Notes under the pieces: generated by a model | What the model was told of the DNA's origin: nothing | Seen by the model: the letters and a program-made list of their open reading frames with translations, nothing else | Databases searched by the model: none | Part shown: positions 24,651 to 31,810 of the stretch, piece by piece | Position numbering within the stretch: position 1 is the first letter of the stretch | Layout: each line of letters begins with the position of its first letter | Assembly: GCA_900540945.1 (NCBI GenBank) | Contig: UQHQ01000023.1 | Span: forward strand, 1 to 31,810 | Source: an uncultured Collinsella sp. | GTDB taxonomy: Bacteria; Actinomycetota; Coriobacteriia; Coriobacteriales; Coriobacteriaceae | Direction: 5' to 3' | Length of the DNA stretch: 31,810 nucleotides | Program-made: the position numbers and the translations under genes

Positions 24651-25997
24651 CTAGTTCATAGGGGGTTGTCGTTTCTGATATCTTTTTATCCACTCACTTA
24701 GGAACAGAGACGAGATGGCTAAAAACCAAGTCGTTGGAGTAAAGAGAGATGAGGTGAGCTTTCCAACAAGCGGCATGGAGAATATGCCCGAAGAAAGATA
24801 GGTATACGAAATCATCGAAAAAGACAGCGGGGACCCACCATGAAGCATGCGAGCATGCTCATAGAGGTTTGAATAAAAAAGACCAGTTAAGAGGCTAAAT
24901 AGCGCAGTACCGCCAAAACCGAAATCGTGATACCACAATCGAAATACCGTGTATACATTACCGAGATCGATTGAACCCCAAGAACGAAACTCATGGTTAC
25001 CGGATGAAACTAAATTAGTAAAGCCAAAATTTCGTCCAAAAGACGAATATAGTGCTACGAAAGTCTCCGAGCCAAAGTACTTGCTTGCAACACCAGGATT
25101 TTGAAGAAATTTATCAAATAAAACAAATGAATAGCCAATGTAGCTGCAAATATAATCCAATGGTCCAAGAGTAACTTCTCGTCCAACAAACCAAGAGGCA
25201 ACCCAAAATAAGAAACAGGCAAAAACAAGAGCGAATACAATTTTGATAAACTTCCCAAGGGTTATTCTTATCGTCCACCCACTGTTAATCGATAGTAAAA
25301 TCCATATGCAGCAAACGCATGAACAGACAAAAACAATGGCACCTAGCCTTACGCCATTCAATAATTGACAAATTGCATAAAACGCAGCGGGGAGAAGCAT
25401 GAGAGCATCTTTGATGCTAAATCCATCGCAAATAATATTGTTAAAACCAATAATTAGATATACAAACGAAAAAATGGTAAGCAATTTAAAGCATATATTG
25501 GATAAAGACGAAAGCCCGACTGAAGGATCATCGCCGCTATAAGCAGATGCAGTTCGGTAAGAATTCATTAAAGAATTCCAGTCCCCAGCAACAGGACCCG
25601 AAACAGCTGATCGAACATCTTTCAAAAACAAAACGGCAGTAACGACCCCAAGGACAACAGCCAATAGAACAAGAGATGTCGGAACTTGAATCCTTACAAG
25701 AGTCGTCGATTCAACACTAGCATTAAGTTTGCTTCGCTGCACTTTTATCTGTCTAAAATAAAGCAAGAAAAATAGCGATGCGACATCAAAGACGGTAACA
25801 AAGAAGCAAATAAGTAATCCTCCATGGAGGGAGACTTCAGTACCGAAGACAAGGCAGTTATACAATTCAGCGAGTGAGCAAATAAAGAAAGAGGCGTTAC
25901 AAATTGATGCTGGATTCATCCAATCACTTTTTGATAGCTCTTGAGAGATTGCAAGCAGCAAAAGAAAATATAACGTCATTAATGATAGAACTAACAT
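24651..25997 (-). CDS. Wzy-type repeat-unit polymerase
   Basis: A 448-residue membrane protein with about eleven to twelve hydrophobic segments and a larger outward loop, the layout of oligosaccharide repeat-unit polymerases. Weak but fitting landmarks are NGVRLGAIVFVCSCV in the middle and RLWYHDFGFGGTALFSLLTG near the C-terminus, similar to the O-antigen ligase/polymerase (OapA/Wzy) pattern. Polymerases diverge strongly, so the assignment rests on topology and on position between glycosyltransferases and the flippase of the same operon. This gene is the most AT-rich of the cluster, typical for Wzy genes gained by transfer. The ribosome binding site before ATG 25997 is poor (GAAAG). Confidence 0.78.
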   Translation of the reverse strand: MLVLSLMTLYFLLLLAISQELSKSDWMNPASICNASFFICSLAELYNCLVFGTEVSLHGGLLICFFVTVFDVASLFFLLYFRQIKVQRSKLNASVESTTLVRIQVPTSLVLLAVVLGVVTAVLFLKDVRSAVSGPVAGDWNSLMNSYRTASAYSGDDPSVGLSSLSNICFKLLTIFSFVYLIIGFNNIICDGFSIKDALMLLPAAFYAICQLLNGVRLGAIVFVCSCVCCIWILLSINSGWTIRITLGKFIKIVFALVFACFLFWVASWFVGREVTLGPLDYICSYIGYSFVLFDKFLQNPGVASKYFGSETFVALYSSFGRNFGFTNLVSSGNHEFRSWGSIDLGNVYTVFRLWYHDFGFGGTALFSLLTGLFYSNLYEHARMLHGGSPLSFSMISYTYLSSGIFSMPLVGKLTSSLFTPTTWFLAISSLFLSEWIKRYQKRQPPMN

Positions 25998-26020
25998 TGT
26001 TTAAGCTACTTTCAAGTTAG

Positions 26021-27025
26021 TTATTGCATTAATCCAGATAAGCGACAGGCAGAACAAAATACGGAAAAAATTCTTCTTCCGCAGCAGGCAAAAAATGCTG
26101 CCAAGCGTTCTCTTTTTCTAGCTTCGAAATCCTTCAGAACAGGCAACCGAAATGTAGATAAGTTATTCCAAAGGTCATCGCGGTCTTTAAGGTCGCTTTC
26201 AGAGACCCCAGCCATCGGAATCTGTGCGTAAACCATCCTACAAACAGAAAAGCAGCGCGAAGCGGCGGCTTTACTTAGGTCCGGATACCAATTACAAATA
26301 TCCTGGTAGAGCCGATCGGCAATTATCAATGCGGACTCGCCTTTAATGTGTCGATATTCTTGCCTGATAATGCTGTTACTTCTCATGCGATATGCATACA
26401 ACTCACGGCAATCGACAACGGCAACGGAATCAACCTTGTGAATAATCTTATAGACGCTAGCGAGATCCTCGTAATACAGCCCCTTAGGGAACGGGTCAAT
26501 GCCCAGTGGCGCCTTTGCGTAAAGGCGCCACGGGGCACCGGTGTCCAGCGTCTGATATAACATCAGACGCTGGACATCGGACGAAGGCAGTGCCTTCGCA
26601 GGCGCCACGGGGTCAAGAGACTCCACCAAAGAGCAAGCATCACCATCATTGAACGGCTTGCCAAATGGAACAGCAGATATCTGACATCCCGTATCGCGGC
26701 AGGCGTTAAAAAGAACCTCGATAAAAACAGGAGAAATGTAGTCGTCGCTATCAACGAAGGAAATCCAGTCGCCCTGAGCAATACGCAGCCCTGCATTACG
26801 AGCGTCGGAAAGACCGCCATTTTCCTTATGCAAAACGGTGGTACGGTCGTCGCTTGCAGCAAGAACATCACAAAGCTCGCCAGAACCATCAGTCGAGCCG
26901 TCATCGACAAGAATGATCTCGATGTTACGATAGCTTTGACGGCAAATGCTATCAAAGCACTCCCGCAGATAAGGCTTAACGTTATATACCGGCACAATCA
27001 CCGATACCAAGTTACTGTTTGCCAT
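26021..27025 (-). CDS. Glycosyltransferase family 2
   Basis: A 334-residue GT-A enzyme. It opens with VSVIVPVYNVKPYLRECFDS, followed by IILVDDGSTDGSGELCD, ENGGLSDARNAG and the metal-binding DSDD in WISFVDSDDYISP near 85-97. The second half (FPKGLYYEDLASVYKIIHKV) is the acceptor part common in capsule GT2 enzymes. The ATG at 27025 abuts the stop of the upstream GT4 gene. Within the coding sequence two perfect hairpins occur in tandem (26506-26531 and 26543-26575). Their codons still read through conserved family residues, so the frame is intact. Donor sugar unknown. Confidence 0.9.
   Translation of the reverse strand: MANSNLVSVIVPVYNVKPYLRECFDSICRQSYRNIEIILVDDGSTDGSGELCDVLAASDDRTTVLHKENGGLSDARNAGLRIAQGDWISFVDSDDYISPVFIEVLFNACRDTGCQISAVPFGKPFNDGDACSLVESLDPVAPAKALPSSDVQRLMLYQTLDTGAPWRLYAKAPLGIDPFPKGLYYEDLASVYKIIHKVDSVAVVDCRELYAYRMRSNSIIRQEYRHIKGESALIIADRLYQDICNWYPDLSKAAASRCFSVCRMVYAQIPMAGVSESDLKDRDDLWNNLSTFRLPVLKDFEARKRERLAAFFACCGRRIFSVFCSACRLSGLMQ
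26506..26575. repeat. Two tandem perfect hairpins inside the GT2 gene
   Basis: GTGGCGCCTTT (26506-26516) pairs with AAAGGCGCCAC (26521-26531) over a 4-base loop. GTCCAGCGTCTGAT (26543-26556) pairs with ATCAGACGCTGGAC (26562-26575) over a 5-base loop. Both are exact and stand 11 bases apart within the protein-coding frame. Confidence 0.9.
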
Positions 27026-28132
27026 CTAATTCCTTGAGTAGAGATCTAGATATTTATAAGTCAGTCGCTCGCCTTGCAACTCAATGTTGTAATCGGCGAA
27101 TTGCCCACTTGAGATAGACGATCGACCCTCATACGAGTACGGCAAGAGTGAATCGATTTCATCGGCCCACACGGCAGGACTATCAATCGGCAAGAACTTG
27201 CATTCCCCCGTTACGTCCACTTCGCGCGTAATCGCATCACTCAGCAGGCACGGCAGGCCAGACACCTGTGCCTCGACGCCGACGAGGCACAGGCCTTCGT
27301 AAAGGCTTGGCAGAACGAACGCATCAAACGCCTGGTACAAACGATTGACATCGCTTCTCTGTCCCAGAAACATAACGCGATCGGTAAGACCGCGTTCATC
27401 CACCAAGGACTTTACGGAGGCCTCGGCTTCGCCGGTACCGACAAGCAACAGGACGACATCGTCGCGGCGCTTTACGACCTCAGTAAAAACATCAATCAAA
27501 AATGCATGGTTCTTCTGGGCAGTAAAGCGTCCCACATGCCCAATGGCAAACTGGTTGCCGACGAGGCCCAGGTCGACTCGCGCTTGAGCGCGAGCCTCCG
27601 CATTGAAGCGGAAGCGACCCAAATCAATTGCGTTGTATACGACCTCGAAGTGTGCAGCTTTACCGAAAAGCCATTCACCAGCAAATTGACTACATGCAAA
27701 ACGGTGTGTTGGATACCGATTCGATTGCGTTTTCAGCACGGCCTTTAGGGCATTCTTGGCATACTCCCCCTTACCACTCGTAGAATGGCTATGGGCGATA
27801 CGCACAGGAACGCCCGCCTTCTTCGCGGCACGAAGCGGAAAGACCGAAAGCGCGTTGATGTGACTGTGGACAATCTTCCAGCCCTCTTGTTTAAAGAGAC
27901 GCTGAAGCTCTCGCTGGTATTCAACAACATGCTGATAGGGCGGAATCTCAAAGACCCTGCCGCCGAGCGATTCAATTTCTTCGCGCGGAACAAGCGTCGA
28001 ATCTGAATCAACGAGAAAATCGAACTGCACTTTACTTCGGTCGATATGGCGGTAGTAATTCATGACGACAGCTTCGACGCCACCGCCAACCATCTTGCCA
28101 ACGACCTGAGCTATCCTAATCGGTTCAGTCAT
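27026..28132 (-). CDS. Glycosyltransferase family 4 (first in operon, EpsF-like)
   Basis: A 368-residue GT-B glycosyltransferase. The N-terminus IRIAQVVGKMVGGGVEAVVM has the glycine-rich acceptor loop. The C-terminal donor domain has GRFTAQKNHAFLIDVFTEVV and the E-x7-E block YEGLCLVGVEAQVSGLPCLL. It resembles the EpsF/CapM group found in capsule operons. The ATG at 28132 directly follows the stop of the initiating sugar transferase (TAAATG), which indicates coupled translation. As the first elongating enzyme in gene order it may add the second sugar of the repeat unit, which is inference from position only. Confidence 0.9.
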   Translation of the reverse strand: MTEPIRIAQVVGKMVGGGVEAVVMNYYRHIDRSKVQFDFLVDSDSTLVPREEIESLGGRVFEIPPYQHVVEYQRELQRLFKQEGWKIVHSHINALSVFPLRAAKKAGVPVRIAHSHSTSGKGEYAKNALKAVLKTQSNRYPTHRFACSQFAGEWLFGKAAHFEVVYNAIDLGRFRFNAEARAQARVDLGLVGNQFAIGHVGRFTAQKNHAFLIDVFTEVVKRRDDVVLLLVGTGEAEASVKSLVDERGLTDRVMFLGQRSDVNRLYQAFDAFVLPSLYEGLCLVGVEAQVSGLPCLLSDAITREVDVTGECKFLPIDSPAVWADEIDSLLPYSYEGRSSISSGQFADYNIELQGERLTYKYLDLYSRN

Positions 28133-28951
28133 TTAGCAAGCACCTCCGCCGGTAAAGACCTCAACAACCGTGAGGAGAACAATCTTCAGGTCCGTGATGA
28201 TGCCGCGTTTGGCGATGTACTCAAGATCGCGGCGGACCATGCCGTCGAAGTCGGTATCATTCCGGTCCGTGACCTGCCACCAGCCGGTGATCCCAGGCTT
28301 CACGGCAAGTCGCTGCAGGTCGTACTCGGTGTACTCGGCAACCTCGTTCGGCAGCGGCGGGCGCGGGCCGACGACGGACATCTGGCCCAAGAACACGTTG
28401 AGGAACTGCGGGAACTCGTCGATGGAGTGCTTGCGAATGAACCTGCCGATCTTGGTGACGCGCGGGTCGTCCTTCATCTTGAACATGGCGCCGGCGATCT
28501 CGTTCTGGCCCTTGAGCTCGGCTAGGCGCTCGTCGGCGTCTTTGTACATGCTGCGGAACTTCCACATGCGGAAGGTGGACAGGCTGCCGTCGCGGTGGGT
28601 CTGCCCCACGCGGATCTGGCTGTAGAACGGGTTGCCCTCGCTCTCCAGGCGGATGGCGGCGGCGAGCACAAGGCTCGGCACGGCGATGAAGGCCAGCACG
28701 CAGCCGCTGAACACGATGTCGAAGGCGCGCTTTACGACCCTGTAGCCCAGTCGCGTGTGGTCCCAGTCCTTGACGGTCTGCATGGCCTTGTAGCGCATGC
28801 TCGCGTCGCCGCCATTCATGGCCTGGGAAACAAGTGCGGCCCCCACCGGCGCGTTTTGCCCTGTCACTTCTTTACTAGTCAAGTTCAAATCCACGTCCCT
28901 GTCCCCAGGAATCCTCCAATCGATGAATTCAAATTGCGAATGAATTGCCAA
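28133..28951 (-). CDS. Initiating undecaprenyl-phosphate sugar transferase
   Basis: A 272-residue monotopic membrane enzyme of the bacterial sugar transferase family that puts the first sugar phosphate on undecaprenyl phosphate. One hydrophobic segment (IVFSGCVLAFIAVPSLVLAA) is followed by the family blocks TFRMWKFRSMYKDAD, SIDEFPQFLNVFLGQMSVVG with PRPP, and VKPGITGWWQV. This is the short form without the four-helix N-domain of WbaP. The start at TTG 28951 was chosen because AGGGG lies 8 bases before it and the frame begins 12 bases after loaP; an ATG at about residue 45 is the alternative. Codon use is host-like, unlike the AT-rich genes further down. Confidence 0.92.
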   Translation of the reverse strand: MAIHSQFEFIDWRIPGDRDVDLNLTSKEVTGQNAPVGAALVSQAMNGGDASMRYKAMQTVKDWDHTRLGYRVVKRAFDIVFSGCVLAFIAVPSLVLAAAIRLESEGNPFYSQIRVGQTHRDGSLSTFRMWKFRSMYKDADERLAELKGQNEIAGAMFKMKDDPRVTKIGRFIRKHSIDEFPQFLNVFLGQMSVVGPRPPLPNEVAEYTEYDLQRLAVKPGITGWWQVTDRNDTDFDGMVRRDLEYIAKRGIITDLKIVLLTVVEVFTGGGAC

Positions 28952-28963
28952 TGCGACGTCCCC

Positions 28964-29554
28964 TTACGTCTTACTGGGCACGTCCAACGGAAGCAGCTCC
29001 CTAAAAGCGGAGTCGCCTTCGCCCACGTCTACCAGGCACCAGCGCTTATGACGGTCGATCTTCTTTACACGGGCCTCTTGCCCCACCAGTGGGCCCTGCT
29101 CTATGTGCAGCACGCCGTCTTCTATGCGGGCTACGCTGTTGCGTACCACGCCCTCGTCGTCGAGTACGCTGCGGTACCAGTCCTGCGCATCGTCCGGCAT
29201 GGGCGCATAGGCCCGCTCCCTGCAGCCAGCAATGCGACAGCCAAAGCTCAACTGGGCCAAAGCCTTGTCGAGCAGGGCGGCATCGCGCGTGGCGACGAAG
29301 AAGTATTCCTTGTACATGGGTTTGGTTTGGAGCGACCAGGCGCCGTCCCGCTTAAACCAGAGCTCCTTTTGCATCACAAAAGCGTCCTGCATCAGCTCAT
29401 GCGGGATAATGCGGCGGACCTTTTCGCAGGTCTCGCGCTCTTTTCCATTGGGGGTGTGGACCAGATACCAGCGAACACGGCCATGCTGGCTGTTGGTAGT
29501 AGCGCCACTAAAGGCACCGGGCAGCTGCTCTTGGCGCCGCATTGTCTGTTCCAT
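28964..29554 (-). CDS. loaP: LoaP-type NusG paralogue, operon antiterminator
   Basis: A 196-residue specialised NusG paralogue. The NGN domain starts with VRWYLVHTPNGKERETCEKV and contains KPMYKEYFFVA. A C-terminal KOW domain is visible in GQEARVKKIDRHKRWCLVDV. LoaP proteins of Firmicutes and Actinobacteria bind a hairpin in the nascent leader RNA and stop premature termination in long polysaccharide operons. Its position as first gene of such an operon is typical and parallels UpxY of Bacteroides. The ATG at 29554 was chosen because AGGGGG lies 7 bases before it; a frame start at 29587 lacks such a site. Upstream is the inverted-repeat promoter region. UpdY- or RfaH-like function is possible, but LoaP fits best by taxon and length. 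Confidence 0.87.
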   Translation of the reverse strand: MEQTMRRQEQLPGAFSGATTNSQHGRVRWYLVHTPNGKERETCEKVRRIIPHELMQDAFVMQKELWFKRDGAWSLQTKPMYKEYFFVATRDAALLDKALAQLSFGCRIAGCRERAYAPMPDDAQDWYRSVLDDEGVVRNSVARIEDGVLHIEQGPLVGQEARVKKIDRHKRWCLVDVGEGDSAFRELLPLDVPSKT

Positions 29555-29641
29555 CTCTCGCCCCCTTTTCTTGTCTCCGCGACGCACACGGATGCAGAGG
29601 CGTTAAGAACAGGCTTCTCGCTCGCAGCTAGGCGCAGTCGC

Positions 29642-29771
29642 AAAAGTACAGGTTTTTGTAGAGGCGTATGGAGATGCACCCATTCGCGGCGCATTTTGTG
29701 CAACCTGGGAAAACGCGAGCAGTTTGCTCGTATAATGAAGTCCGTCGAAAGATACAAAAACCTGTACTTTT
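29642..29771. repeat. 19-bp perfect inverted repeat bounding the operon promoter region
   Basis: AAAAGTACAGGTTTTTGTA at 29642-29660 and its exact reverse complement at 29753-29771 enclose 92 bases. Base identity stops abruptly at both edges of the arms. Inside lie a TATAAT-like box and a CGAGCA/TGCTCG palindrome (29716-29730). The layout suggests an invertible DNA segment upstream of loaP. Confidence 0.85.
29729..29757 (-). promoter_or_regulatory. Candidate promoter of the polysaccharide operon
   Basis: On the minus strand TTGTAT (29752-29757) and TATACG (29729-29734) are 17 bases apart and point toward loaP. The -35 box overlaps the inner end of one inverted-repeat arm. On the plus strand the same place reads TATAAT (29731-29736) but has no matching -35 box. 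The call is weak: each box matches the consensus only in part. Confidence 0.4.
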
Positions 29772-29780
29772 TTGCACAAC

Positions 29781-29805
29781 AAAAAAGCCGCTCTAACCAG
29801 CGGCT
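29781..29805 (-). terminator. Second terminator after thrS
   Basis: AGCCGCTCTAACCAGCGGCT at 29786-29805 forms an 8-base stem, and on the minus strand it is followed by a run of T (29781-29786). It backs up the first thrS terminator and separates thrS from the inverted-repeat region. Confidence 0.88.
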
Positions 29806-29822
29806 TTTCTTCTTTAGACAAC

Positions 29823-29854
29823 AAAAAAGGCGACCGCCCTGTAGGACGATCGCC
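29823..29854 (-). terminator. First terminator after thrS
   Basis: GGCGACCG (29829-29836) pairs with CGATCGCC (29847-29854) with one G-U/mismatch. On the minus strand the stem is followed by TTTTTT. It begins 26 bases after the thrS stop codon. Confidence 0.88.
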
Positions 29855-29879
29855 ATTGTTAATTCTTGTATTGTTTGTG

Positions 29880-31643
<1,764 letters not shown>

Positions 31644-31669
31644 GGGTATGTTTTCTCCTCTCGGATGCC

Positions 31670-31714
31670 TGATGCAAGTGCGTGCGATGCGCTAGGCGTT
31701 TTTGACTTGCATCA
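31670..31714. promoter_or_regulatory. 10-bp inverted repeat at the thrS transcription start
   Basis: TGATGCAAGT (31670-31679) and ACTTGCATCA (31705-31714) are exact reverse complements 25 bases apart. The outer arm touches the -10 box, so the predicted start site lies inside the repeat. That favours a DNA operator over a leader hairpin, though most of the stem could also form in RNA. Confidence 0.6.
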
Positions 31715-31741
31715 TTATAGGCAGGTTGCCTTGGTATACAA
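31714..31741 (-). promoter_or_regulatory. Sigma-70-type promoter of thrS
   Basis: On the minus strand TTGTAT (31736-31741) is followed after 16 bases by a perfect TATAAT (31714-31719). The start would fall near 31707, giving a leader of about 64 bases before the thrS ATG. Confidence 0.75.
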
Positions 31742-31778
31742 GCGCCCGCCGCACCTTAATGGCACGGCGGGCGATTTT
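31742..31778. terminator. Strong hairpin upstream of the thrS promoter
   Basis: GCGCCCGCCG (31742-31751) pairs with CGGCGGGCG (31765-31773) and inner CACC/GG bases. On the plus strand it is followed by ATTTTCT, on the minus strand by CTTGTAT. It probably ends a minus-strand gene lying beyond the right edge, or works in both directions. Confidence 0.5.
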
Positions 31779-31810
31779 CTACGCCAGCTTTCTCCTGGGG
31801 TTGCCCAGTA

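Overview
The window reads as a chromosomal segment of a high-GC gut actinobacterium of the class Coriobacteriia, most likely Collinsella or a close relative. This is inferred from gene content and codon style, and no ribosomal or marker-gene search was possible. Almost every gene lies on the minus strand. No tRNA, rRNA or CRISPR array was seen.

Layout. (1) 1-6.1 kb, housekeeping: leuS (3' end cut by the window edge), guaB, a short ModE/LysR-type DNA-binding protein on the plus strand, and a PLP-enzyme-like protein that has lost its catalytic lysine. (2) 6.2-10.4 kb, a sucrose module: sucrose-6-phosphate hydrolase, sucrose PTS IIBC and a LacI-type repressor. Three near-identical 14-bp operator-like sites lie in the control regions of the transporter and the repressor. 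(3) 10.4-19.9 kb, an accessory island of defence-type genes and debris. It holds an RloA/RloB (AbiL-type) pair with its own promoter and a DUF2188 protein. It also holds a three-gene row made of an SMC-like ATPase, a DUF4393/Abi-alpha protein and a 541-codon unknown gene split by a frameshift at a C6 tract. Remnants of a VTC-domain protein, a UvrD-type helicase and an IS256-type transposase lie around these genes. (4) 19.9-29.6 kb, a capsule or exopolysaccharide operon read as loaP - initiating sugar transferase - GT4 - GT2 - Wzy-like polymerase - pyruvyl transferase - FrhB-like Fe-S protein - GT4 - Wzx flippase. (5) 29.9-31.6 kb, thrS without a TGS domain.

How it fits together. The sucrose genes form a conventional import-hydrolyse-repress unit. 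The polysaccharide operon is a Wzx/Wzy pathway: a lipid-linked sugar is started by the sugar transferase, extended by the glycosyltransferases, decorated by the pyruvyl transferase and FrhB-like pair, flipped by Wzx and polymerised by Wzy. LoaP is expected to let RNA polymerase read through the long operon. Its control region is a short promoter-like segment bounded by a perfect 19-bp inverted repeat and shielded from thrS by two terminators. That is the architecture expected of an invertible (phase-variable) promoter, and it is the most interesting signal here.

The second point of interest is the three-gene row at 13.8-18.2 kb, which may be an uncharacterised anti-phage system. Several long inverted repeats between genes (2577-2695, 2826-2918, 5015-5089, 13036-13160) look like dispersed structured elements. 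The middle of the polysaccharide operon is visibly more AT-rich than its flanks, which fits a mosaic, horizontally exchanged locus.
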